The notes beneath the pieces are model-generated. The model was not told the origin of the DNA, searched no databases, and saw nothing but the letters and a program-made list of their open reading frames with translations. A stretch of DNA of 64,000 nucleotides. It comes from CAWVSB01 sp036960375 (lineage in GTDB: Bacteria > Pseudomonadota > Gammaproteobacteria > Pseudomonadales > CAWVSB01). Every line of letters begins with the position of its first letter. The stretch's first letter is position 1. Shown piece by piece: positions 43,092 through 51,011 of the stretch. The DNA is taken from assembly GCA_036960375.1 (NCBI GenBank), contig JBALVY010000002.1, positions 372,001 to 436,000 of the forward strand, written 5' to 3'. A program made the position numbers and the translations under genes.

Positions 43092-44990
43092 TTAGCCGTG
43101 AAGTAAATCTGACACCGCACGGTGAGCCTGCCCGATGGCGCTCTCGGTCATAGCGTTGGCGTCTGCATCTGAGTTAGCAATCGCAATTCTGCCGAAGGTT
43201 TTGCGGCCAATGAGCCAGGGGGCCTTGTCTGCAGGCACCTCGTCCCTTAAGTAGGATATCTGCCCTGTCTCCGGGTTCTGTCCGTAGGCGTAGCCGTGGG
43301 GCCATCGATTGATGGTGATGGCCTCGATGTCTCGTGCGGGGTCGAAGCCGCCGGGTGCGAGCATGCGCTCAAGCTGGTCTCGGATGTGTCTTTCGAAGGT
43401 TTCGAATGTGGTGGCGAGTAGGTCGTAACGTCCCGCTTTCCACTGCTCCTGGGCCGGTAGACCGGGGGAGAGGGGAACTCGGTATAGGTTCAGCAGGGTT
43501 GGCTCGTCAGGTGATTTGGCGTGCTGATAGTGGCCAATGCTGATCGGGTCGCTCAATCTTACGTCGCCGAAATATGACCCCGGGCAATGCACACGGTTGA
43601 CGCCTAATTTGGCAAAGGCCTGCCAGTTCCGGACTAGCACGCTGGTGTAAATCAGCGGAGCCTTTAGGGACTGTGAGAGCGCAGTTTTCTGATCCGCGGG
43701 AAGCTCGGGACACAGGTGCGGAATCACTGAGTTGTAACAGGCAAGGACAGTTTGCCCGGCCCGCACGCGCTGCGCCTTGCCGTCGCGCACATAGGTCACT
43801 TCTACTTCCTCTGCGCTCTGCGGATCACCCAGATGGCGGACACCGATCACTGTACTTTCCAGCCGAACGCGAACGTCGCTATCCGCCTGATCTAGTTTGC
43901 CATAATCAAAACGTGCGGTGACGATATCCTCCATGCCTGATCCCTCGGCGACTCCCGGTATCAGGGAGCGTACCAACAGGCGCGCAATAGAGGCGTTGCC
44001 ATCGGGGAAGCGGAAGTAATTTGGATCCTCTTCGTCGTGAGCGAGACCCAAACCCAAGGTCCCCGGCGCACCGTCTCCGGCCGCTGTCCACGCCGTCAAG
44101 GCATCAATACCGATCGCCCAGTAGCCATCCTTCTGTAGAATCGCGAGAGATTCAGGCTTTAAGCCCACGACGTCGAGCAGAAAGTCACGATAGCTCATCT
44201 GTAGTAACCGCTGGCGCTTTTGGTCAGGGTTTAGTGTGGCCAGGTAATCAACCCGTGATTCATTAAGCATGGCGATATCATCGCGGGCCGCTTGCGAGAG
44301 TGGAGTCTTGGCCAGGAACGCCTTCCACGAGGGTTCACCTGTGCCGACCACAAGACGATCGGTACCAAAAGTTTCCCGGCCAAAAAACGTCGCTTTGCGC
44401 AGCCCCAGGGAACGGTGGAGCTCAATTTCAGAAAAATCCGCGAAACGCGTGGGATCTATGCCAAGAGCCCGAATGAGCCGTTGTGCGTCAGGGCCATATT
44501 CATTGAAATCTTCGATGTTGATAGTACCGCCATGCGACAGCAACATTTTGTCACCGAGCCAGAATTCGTTGCGCTTGGCATGGCCGCCAAAATCGTCGTG
44601 ATTGTCCAAAATGAGAATGCGTGCTTCCGGCTTCGCCTCCTTGTAGAACCATGCAGCGGACAGGCCGCTCAGACCGCCGCCCACAACAATTAGGTCGTAA
44701 AATTCGTCGCTGTCTCGAGTCTCTGCGGGTCCCCAGCGCTTCCCGTCGCGCAGTTGATGCGCCACGTCGAAGGAGCCCGGGTGGCTTCCCCTGATACCGG
44801 TACGAATAGGGGGATAGTTTGATCGGGAGCCTGGCGTGGCCTGCTCGCTGCCAGTAGGGGCCAGTGGTGCATCTGTTTGGGCCCAAGCCCGCGACAGCAC
44901 GCTGCCGCTGAGCGCGATGCCGACCCCGCCGATAAAGTCTCTGCGCTTTATGGGTCGGTTCAGTCCAAGCTTCTGGTCGCGTTCAGTCAT
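43092..44990 (-). CDS. Tat-exported FAD-dependent amine oxidoreductase, SpdH-like
   Basis: About 632 residues. The Tat signal is KRRDFIGGVGIALSGSVLS followed by AWAQ. The FAD-binding Rossmann motif VVGGGLSGLSAAWFYKE comes next, then an amine-oxidase-like region with LDNHDDFGGHAKRNEF and SHGGTINIED. N-terminal TERDQKLGLNRPIKRRDF closely recalls Pseudomonas spermidine dehydrogenase SpdH (PA3713 type). That enzyme cleaves spermidine to 1,3-diaminopropane and 4-aminobutanal. I prefer ATG 44990, preceded by GGAGA. Substrate assignment is by resemblance, not certain. Confidence 0.75.
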   Translation of the reverse strand: MTERDQKLGLNRPIKRRDFIGGVGIALSGSVLSRAWAQTDAPLAPTGSEQATPGSRSNYPPIRTGIRGSHPGSFDVAHQLRDGKRWGPAETRDSDEFYDLIVVGGGLSGLSAAWFYKEAKPEARILILDNHDDFGGHAKRNEFWLGDKMLLSHGGTINIEDFNEYGPDAQRLIRALGIDPTRFADFSEIELHRSLGLRKATFFGRETFGTDRLVVGTGEPSWKAFLAKTPLSQAARDDIAMLNESRVDYLATLNPDQKRQRLLQMSYRDFLLDVVGLKPESLAILQKDGYWAIGIDALTAWTAAGDGAPGTLGLGLAHDEEDPNYFRFPDGNASIARLLVRSLIPGVAEGSGMEDIVTARFDYGKLDQADSDVRVRLESTVIGVRHLGDPQSAEEVEVTYVRDGKAQRVRAGQTVLACYNSVIPHLCPELPADQKTALSQSLKAPLIYTSVLVRNWQAFAKLGVNRVHCPGSYFGDVRLSDPISIGHYQHAKSPDEPTLLNLYRVPLSPGLPAQEQWKAGRYDLLATTFETFERHIRDQLERMLAPGGFDPARDIEAITINRWPHGYAYGQNPETGQISYLRDEVPADKAPWLIGRKTFGRIAIANSDADANAMTESAIGQAHRAVSDLLHG

Positions 44991-45090
44991 TATTGTTGGT
45001 TCTCCGAGCAAACGTCCGATCGAGCAGTCAGTGTAACGCGGTATACTCTCCCAAAATGCTTATTCTTCGCCTCGGTAAGTACAACGGCAA

Positions 45091-45294
45091 TCAGTTTTTA
45101 CCGCCGCGCCTTGAAAAAAACGTCAACAGAAAAAATGATAAACCCATACCTACCAGCAAAATGGCAATTGTCATCAGATCCCGGTCGGAGGTTTCGGCCG
45201 ACCAAATGCCGTCTGCATCAAGCCGATACAACAGGTACATAGACGTTATCCAGGGCACAAAAGCTATCGCGTTTTTAAGCATGGCATATCGCAT
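45091..45294 (-). CDS. Small hypothetical two-helix membrane protein
   Basis: 67 residues with two hydrophobic segments (AIAFVPWITSMYLLY and LMTIAILLVGMGLSFFLLTFF) and a basic C-terminus (SRRGGKN), as expected for a small inner-membrane protein. It occupies the 440-base gap between the SpdH-like gene and the divergent membrane-protein gene. No clear ribosome-binding site. Not recognised. Confidence 0.45.
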   Translation of the reverse strand: MRYAMLKNAIAFVPWITSMYLLYRLDADGIWSAETSDRDLMTIAILLVGMGLSFFLLTFFSRRGGKN

Positions 45295-45430
45295 TATTGT
45301 TTGATTAGCTAACCATAGACCGTAGCATAATTCACCACCACCTTATTCTTAGCCTATCGGCGTGGAAGCTGGGTTATATTGGCGGTGACAGAATGGCCTA
45401 CGACTGCTTCTGATAACAAGAGACCGATTG

Positions 45431-46345
45431 ATGAGTATTGATCTGAAAACAGCACTAAAGCACAAAGCGATTAATGGCTGGGGCTTATTCGCCCTGATCT
45501 CAATACCCATTTCTGTGGCTGTCATTCTCGAGATGCTGGTAACCGACATTTCGACCGGCGAGGGTATCTCGTCGATGATCGGATACTCCGTGCGCTTCGC
45601 GATACCCTTCATCTTTTTAGCGATGTCCGCCTCGTCGGTATATACCCTGTTCCCCGGTGCCTTCACGGCCTGGTGGCTGCGCAACCGCAAGTATATTGGC
45701 CTGTGTTTTGCCACTGCCATGTTCTGGCAAGGCGTATTTATTTTCACATTGTCGACATTTTTCCGCGGCTACTACTTTGAAGAAGTGTATTACTTCCGCG
45801 ACGAACTAGAAGGCAGCGTGGGGTATGTCTTTTTGCTTGGCATGGTAATTACCTCCTTCGGCTTTGCCCGCAAACGACTGGACCTGCAGCAATGGAAGTC
45901 TATTCAAAAAGGCGGGGTTTATTTTCTGTGGTCCTATGCTTTTAGTGTGTACTGGTGGAGCCTGTACTACTACGACCACCCCGAAATCCATGACTATATT
46001 TATTACTGGGCCGGTTTCGGCGCCTTCGCCCTGCGCATTGCCGCCTGGGGCAAAAAACGCCTGCAACGCAATAGGCGCAACAATGACGGCAGCGCGCCTT
46101 TTGTGGCCAAACTGATAGGAAGTGCTCTTGTCGGCGCTGGGCTAGCAGCGTCGGCTACCGGCCTGCAATGGCAGAAAACCGTAACAGAATTTTTAACCGG
46201 CCCTGCCTGGTCGGCCGAGCTAGGGCTATGGCTGCCGTTTTGGCCTCTGGAACCGTTCTTGCCGCTGCTGACGATTGCCTTGGGAGCACTGCTCTTTACC
46301 CGTGTTGGCCGGCAAGCCGAAGGGTCTGCGGCCACCGCAGGATAG
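45431..46345 (+). CDS. Polytopic membrane protein, possible degenerate ferric-reductase/MsrQ-like fold
   Basis: About 304 residues with seven or eight hydrophobic helices and a basic loop (KKRLQRNRRNN). The stretch WWLRNRKYIGLCFATAMFWQG recalls the RR-x-LG helix of YedZ/MsrQ, and WKSIQKGGVYFLWSYAFSVYWW the second heme-helix region, but the expected heme-ligand histidines are replaced (FWQG, SVYW). The fold guess is weak. ATG 45431 is preferred over TTG 45428. Function unknown. Confidence 0.65.
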   Translation: MSIDLKTALKHKAINGWGLFALISIPISVAVILEMLVTDISTGEGISSMIGYSVRFAIPFIFLAMSASSVYTLFPGAFTAWWLRNRKYIGLCFATAMFWQGVFIFTLSTFFRGYYFEEVYYFRDELEGSVGYVFLLGMVITSFGFARKRLDLQQWKSIQKGGVYFLWSYAFSVYWWSLYYYDHPEIHDYIYYWAGFGAFALRIAAWGKKRLQRNRRNNDGSAPFVAKLIGSALVGAGLAASATGLQWQKTVTEFLTGPAWSAELGLWLPFWPLEPFLPLLTIALGALLFTRVGRQAEGSAATAG

Positions 46346-46360
46346 GCCAAAGTCGAGTTT

Positions 46361-47125
46361 TTAAAAGCCCGTCATGCTGCCGGGTTGGGCGCGAAGCAGC
46401 TTAAAGCGATTAAAACCTAGTTCATTAAGCTCGTTCAGGTCGAAATCAATCATGCCGAGCATATCGCGGTCTTTTAAAGATTGTGAGCAGAGAAACTCAC
46501 CCCCTCGTAATTTGTTCATGGTTGAGAAGGACTGATAACAGGTTCTTGCCGGGCAGGTTAAAGCGCACCCGGCATTAGCGAATAGCCGAATACGGCTCTT
46601 ATCCTCAATACTTTGTAGAAACTCTTTATCCTGATTGCTGGGCATGGGCAGAACTACGGTGTTATACAGCGGCAGAGCCGCCTTAAGCTTCCTGTGGTTA
46701 TTGATGTTTTTTATCACGCTAGCTTCGATATCAAAGTCTGGAAAATCGGATCGAATCCACCCGGCCAATTCGTCGTTAGTCACTATCACTGAGTTTTTAG
46801 TGCTGTGATATTTTCGAAGAAAACTCCGGTATAAGCGATACTCTCTTAGTTCCACATCGTGGTTGGTCAGCGGAATCCTTAAACCAATGCCGGTATTATT
46901 TAGCTGTTTGACATCTCTATCGGACAACTCCGGCTGCGTAAAGCTCCGGCCGCCGTATAAGGTGCACTGTTCTACAAAGCCAAAAACACTTTCAATTTGT
47001 GCCAAGGCCAAATTTCCAAACTGATTACGTAGAAAGCGGAAAATCGGCGTTGACTCAGGCTTACTACGGGCAGAGACGGTAAAAGTGTACCGAGGCTTAA
47101 TCGACTCGGGGACTGCGTTCTCCAT
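46361..47125 (-). CDS. Uncharacterised protein with cysteine cluster, peptidase-U32-like
   Basis: A 254-residue cytoplasmic protein. Residues from about 120 (SVIVTNDELAGWIR, FDIEASVIKNINNHRKLKAAL, LYNTVVLPMPSNQD) look like alternating beta strands and helices of a TIM barrel. The cysteine cluster in NAGCALTCPARTC with a further Cys in GGEFLCSQ recalls the U32/UbiU-UbiV group, where four cysteines hold a 4Fe-4S cluster. This is inference from pattern only. It is much shorter than most U32 proteins. Confidence 0.65.
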   Translation of the reverse strand: MENAVPESIKPRYTFTVSARSKPESTPIFRFLRNQFGNLALAQIESVFGFVEQCTLYGGRSFTQPELSDRDVKQLNNTGIGLRIPLTNHDVELREYRLYRSFLRKYHSTKNSVIVTNDELAGWIRSDFPDFDIEASVIKNINNHRKLKAALPLYNTVVLPMPSNQDKEFLQSIEDKSRIRLFANAGCALTCPARTCYQSFSTMNKLRGGEFLCSQSLKDRDMLGMIDFDLNELNELGFNRFKLLRAQPGSMTGF

Positions 47126-47258
47126 AGTTATCCCAGAATGATGAGTGTTGGTTCAGGCTATACAAGTTTAGCCGCGGTGTATTGATTTAGCGCAAGGCCA
47201 GGCTTGAAAGCCCCCATCTCACTATCTATTGCACCTCAGACTCTCGGATTTTCAAGCA

Positions 47259-47288
47259 ATAAAAAAGGGCCTCAAAAAATAGGCCCTT
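47259..47288 (-). terminator. Rho-independent terminator after the 644-residue secreted protein gene
   Basis: Arms AAGGGCCT (47265-47272) and AGGCCCTT (47281-47288) form a perfect 8-bp stem with an 8-base loop. On the minus strand it is followed by TTTTTTATT. It lies about 40 bases downstream of the gene that ends at 47326. Confidence 0.9.
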
Positions 47289-47325
47289 CGTAGCTCACTT
47301 CGGTTATTGTTAACAATTAAGCGCT

Positions 47326-49260
47326 CTATTTATCAAGTTCGGGCTTGTACTCATAGAACTCAAGACCGGCCTTGTCTGACAAGTTACACCAGGTCGATGT
47401 AACAAAGAAGATACGTCCATTGATGGTTTCCACGTTACGCACACCGTTGGCGCATGGGTTACCAAAGCCAGATTTAGTCAAGATGCGAGCTGGCCTATCA
47501 CCTTCAAATACCACTAGGTCACCGCCGGGTACAAAGTCACTGGCCAAACCATTGGCTGTCAACTCTTCGCCGGCCCAATCGTGTAAAACTTTGGTCTGGC
47601 TGTTGTCGCGGAAAGACTCCCAAAATGGCACAGGCACTGAAAAGCCAGGAACAACCAAAAGGCTGCTGATGTCCGCCTTGGAAAGCAGATCATGTGTGCC
47701 GGAGAAAGCATCGAAGAAGCCCCAAAATAGCTGACCGTCTTTGCTCAACGACGTCCAGGAGTAGACGTTACCCGGGTTGCCCATACCGGCCTTGCCGAAC
47801 ATAGGGCTGGCATTGAGACCATTTGGAACGGTTTTCCAGTTGCCATCTTTATCTGTAATTTTGAAAGTTTCATAACCGTAAAGCAGGTCCGGGTTTCTAG
47901 TGCCAGCACCGATCGCGTCCAAATCTTCCAGCTTCATACGGAAGATTGAACTGGCGCGCCAAGTATTGATCAGGAACTCTTTTTCTTTCTCTTCGGAAGA
48001 CGTGAGGTCATCGAAAAGATCTTCATTGGCCTCTTTAAAGTGCTTGTAGCCAGCGCTGGTGCCTTGGTGGTAGGTACCAAAGTAGATGTAGCCGTTGTGA
48101 ATGTTAGTCGTTCCCCACTTGTGACCCCAACGGCCATAAACTTCCGGGTCGTAACGATCCATAGCAAAGATTACTTTGAAATCCATAGGCTTGTCACGCG
48201 TCCAACCGCCTTCAGGCATGGCGCTGGACAGCAGCATCACCGAGCCATTTCGACTGGCATCACGCTCACTGTCCTGGTACTGCAGGGGGTGAGCCGCCGA
48301 AGACATGATCAAGCGCTCGCTACCATCAGTGTGGGTGAATTGCTTGAAGTCACCGATCATGCCGTAGTGACCATCCAGCTCGGAGCTGGAAACAATGTCC
48401 CAGCCCGCAGCTTGACCGTCACCGGTTTGCAGGTAGTTCCCTCCCTTGAAGGGCTCATCCTGGGTGCCTACCCAGCGCAACATAACCGTTGGGCCATCCC
48501 CCTTCTGCCCCATGCCTGTCTCGGAACCAATAATAGTGTACAAGGCGGAATCGCCATTATTATCGGTCAGAACTTTAAAGCGACGAGTGGTATCGCCACG
48601 CAGTTCTCTATAGCCCAAAAAGGCGCGCTCTTTGGCATTGAATACATAAATACGCAACCAGCCTTCGCTGCCTTGATGCAGGTGGTGACCCGCCATGAAC
48701 ACCAAATCACCAATGTTGCCGGCCGCACGAAGGCCCATGATGGACATGGCTGACATTTCCTCGTGAGGTATCTTCGATTCGGTGTATTCTTTGCCGCCTT
48801 TGTTCAGTGTGCCTTCGTGAATGAGTGTCTTCTCTCCGGTATCAAAGTTGTATACAAAGATTTCCGAAGGAGTGCTCAGTACATTCTGGATAGAGCAACC
48901 GGTGTATTCACTTTCGTATGTGGTTAAACCAATAGGCATGTTCAGATTCTGGAATGGCCAAACACACCAGCCCTGTGAGATGGTTCCCATCCACAGCTCT
49001 TTGTCTTTGTAGGTTGTGGTGCCCCAAGGATAAGCGGCGTTTCGCTTGGCCTGATAACCTTCTGGCAAATTGCCTTCCCAGTTTTTTACAGGGTCGTATA
49101 TGTTGTCGCCACTGGTGACGCTTTCAAAAGCCTCGTCAATTTGCGTCTGGCCCGCGCGTACAAATGGGCCATCTACCGGGCTGTTATGGCCAGAGTCTGC
49201 GAAAGCCGCGTTGTAGACTAGTGCGGCACCTAGTGCCATCGAATATTTAAATCTTTTCAT
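47326..49260 (-). CDS. Large secreted protein of unknown function
   Basis: A 644-residue protein with signal peptide MKRFKYSMALGAALVYNAAF (cleavage near AFADS). The mature part has many W/G/Y/D-rich repeats such as ELWMGTISQGWCVWPF, NGYIYFGTYHQG and GQLFWGFFDAFSG, suggesting a beta-propeller-like all-beta structure. Several cysteines (WCVWPF, TGCSIQ, NPCANG, TWCNLS) could form disulfides in the periplasm. I do not recognise the family. Its ATG overlaps the TGA of the upstream DUF4345 gene, so the two are translationally coupled. Confidence 0.8.
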   Translation of the reverse strand: MKRFKYSMALGAALVYNAAFADSGHNSPVDGPFVRAGQTQIDEAFESVTSGDNIYDPVKNWEGNLPEGYQAKRNAAYPWGTTTYKDKELWMGTISQGWCVWPFQNLNMPIGLTTYESEYTGCSIQNVLSTPSEIFVYNFDTGEKTLIHEGTLNKGGKEYTESKIPHEEMSAMSIMGLRAAGNIGDLVFMAGHHLHQGSEGWLRIYVFNAKERAFLGYRELRGDTTRRFKVLTDNNGDSALYTIIGSETGMGQKGDGPTVMLRWVGTQDEPFKGGNYLQTGDGQAAGWDIVSSSELDGHYGMIGDFKQFTHTDGSERLIMSSAAHPLQYQDSERDASRNGSVMLLSSAMPEGGWTRDKPMDFKVIFAMDRYDPEVYGRWGHKWGTTNIHNGYIYFGTYHQGTSAGYKHFKEANEDLFDDLTSSEEKEKEFLINTWRASSIFRMKLEDLDAIGAGTRNPDLLYGYETFKITDKDGNWKTVPNGLNASPMFGKAGMGNPGNVYSWTSLSKDGQLFWGFFDAFSGTHDLLSKADISSLLVVPGFSVPVPFWESFRDNSQTKVLHDWAGEELTANGLASDFVPGGDLVVFEGDRPARILTKSGFGNPCANGVRNVETINGRIFFVTSTWCNLSDKAGLEFYEYKPELDK

Positions 49261-49652
49261 AAAGCCAATTTTTCCCTCGCTAAAAACTTAAGCCACAAAA
49301 TACCGCTTATGCCTGCAAAAGCTTCGAAAGCCAAAACGCCCAAGGTATAAACCGTGGCGCTGTCATCTACGATCACCCCGTAGCTACGACTGAGTGCCAT
49401 GCATGAACCTAAAAACGCCAACGAAAATACCAAGCTTGGGAAAAACCGACGATTATAAAGTGCCAATGCAGCCATTAAACCAACCGCGGTTTGAAAGCCG
49501 CCGTACATGACGCGTAAATCTGTGCTGCCAGAAGCATTAATACTGGTGACACCAATGATTTCTTCAATCGCACTTAAGTCAAAAATACACATCAACCCCC
49601 AAGGTAACCACACCATCAGGTTGAAAATCAGATAAGGCTTTATGTATTTCAT
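49257..49652 (-). CDS. DUF4345-family small membrane protein
   Basis: About 131 residues with four hydrophobic helices and the characteristic STDLRVMYGGFQTAVGLMAAL stretch of DUF4345. I chose the ATG of MKYIKPYLIF at 49652 because CGGAGA lies at the right distance upstream. The stop overlaps the next gene by ATGA. Function unknown; it may help insert or anchor the secreted product of the coupled gene. Confidence 0.78.
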   Translation of the reverse strand: MKYIKPYLIFNLMVWLPWGLMCIFDLSAIEEIIGVTSINASGSTDLRVMYGGFQTAVGLMAALALYNRRFFPSLVFSLAFLGSCMALSRSYGVIVDDSATVYTLGVLAFEAFAGISGILWLKFLAREKLAL

Positions 49653-49705
49653 AAACATTCTCCGGAATATTTCAGTGAGCATAACCGATTCTGACTGGGC
49701 AGAAA

Positions 49706-50830
49706 TTACTCAGGCATTAAGCTATTGAGTCGATCCAGGGCATCCACATATTCATTCAGAATACGGAATATCACTCCACGACAGCTTTCGATTTCATTGA
49801 TTTGACCAATCACCTGGCCGCAGGGGTTAAATGCCACTTTCTGGCAATCGCCTACACCGGCGTAACGTGAAGTACGACGCATACCATCGGAGGTCACCAT
49901 ACCTTGTAATGGCATGCCCAGTGGTTTGGGGTTCTCGGGCGCTTCCCATGCTTCCGACCAATCGTTCTTTAGCATGCGACAGGTTTTACCTGTCCAGGAG
50001 CGCGAGCGTACGGTGTCTTCGCTAGAGGCCTTAAGCAGCGATTCTTTCTGAGCAGGTTCGGCATGGGCTTCTTCTACGGTCAACCACAGAGAGCCGGTCC
50101 AGATGCCTTGTGCACCCATGGCCATGGCAGCCAGCATTTGACGGCCGTTGCCAACACCGCCCGCAGCGAGAAACGGTGTATCACCGATAGCGTCGATCAT
50201 CTGCGGCCATAATACGATAGAGCCGATTTCGCCAGTATGGCCACCGCCTTCGCCGCCTTGACCAATAACGAAGTCCAGGCCAGCTTCTTTATGCGCTACA
50301 GCTTGTTTGACCTTGCCGCACAAGGCGCCAATCAGGCGGCCGCTGTCTTGTACCATTTTGATTTTGTCTGCCGGGGGCGTTCCTAGTGCATTAGCGATCA
50401 TTCTGCACTGGGGTCGTTTAATGGCTTCTTCCAGCAATGGGCCGGCGGTCTGGTCGGTCCAGCCCATCAGTCCCATGGTTGTTGTGCCATCAGGCCATGC
50501 GGGTACACCGGCATCGGCAAGCAGTTTTTGAGCAAAATCGATATTCTCCTGCGGAATCATTTTCCACAGTTCTTTTTCCATATCCTCGGCAGACATATCA
50601 CCCATACCTTCGTATTTTTGGGGGATAACAATGTCGACACCATAAACGTGATCGCCAATATGCTCGTCGATCCAGTCGAGTTCTTCTTTCAGTTGGTCCG
50701 GGGTGAAGCCGACAGCGCCGAGTACGCCAATACCACCGGCTTTACTGACGGCAACTACGGTATCGCGGCAATGGGTGAAGGCGAATATAGGATATTCAAT
50801 GCCCAGCTTTTTACTTAATTCGGTTTGCAT
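49706..50830 (-). CDS. Nitronate monooxygenase (2-nitropropane dioxygenase family)
   Basis: A 374-residue FMN-dependent TIM-barrel protein. Visible marks are IEYPIFAFTHCRDTVVAVSKAGGIGVLGA at the N-terminus, a VIGQGGEGGGHTGEIGS phosphate-binding/catalytic loop with the family histidine, and PFLAAGGVGNGRQMLAAMAMGAQGIWTGSLW. Members oxidise alkyl nitronates or act as FMN-dependent enoyl reductases. The true substrate is unknown. Confidence 0.86.
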   Translation of the reverse strand: MQTELSKKLGIEYPIFAFTHCRDTVVAVSKAGGIGVLGAVGFTPDQLKEELDWIDEHIGDHVYGVDIVIPQKYEGMGDMSAEDMEKELWKMIPQENIDFAQKLLADAGVPAWPDGTTTMGLMGWTDQTAGPLLEEAIKRPQCRMIANALGTPPADKIKMVQDSGRLIGALCGKVKQAVAHKEAGLDFVIGQGGEGGGHTGEIGSIVLWPQMIDAIGDTPFLAAGGVGNGRQMLAAMAMGAQGIWTGSLWLTVEEAHAEPAQKESLLKASSEDTVRSRSWTGKTCRMLKNDWSEAWEAPENPKPLGMPLQGMVTSDGMRRTSRYAGVGDCQKVAFNPCGQVIGQINEIESCRGVIFRILNEYVDALDRLNSLMPE

Positions 50831-50983
50831 AGTGTGACTCCCGTGTGGTTTTCCAGAAGAGTGGAGTCAGCAGAGCAAAGTCGCGTTTTGTGATAACGCT
50901 GGCGAGCGTATCCGGTTGCCTCCATATCTAGCGTTCAGATTAGGCAATAGCCACCGAGTGGACAATGGTATGCGATTTCAAAT

Positions 50984-51006
50984 CACCTGACATTTTCAGT
51001 CAGGTG
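50984..51006 (-). terminator. Hairpin downstream of gamma-glutamyltransferase
   Basis: CACCTGAC (50984-50991) and GTCAGGTG (50999-51006) form a perfect 8-bp stem with a 7-base loop just after the stop at 51012. On the minus strand only ATTTG follows, so the U-tract is weak. Confidence 0.5.
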
Positions 51007-51011
51007 GCAGG

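Noticed and set aside
45349..45747. 132-codon frame antisense to the start of the membrane-protein gene
   Set aside because: It overlaps a better-supported plus-strand gene with clear transmembrane helices; its own composition is not protein-like.
48040..48753. Open frame of 237 codons antisense to the large secreted protein
   Set aside because: The minus-strand gene has a signal peptide, a start overlap and a terminator, while this frame has no supporting signal.
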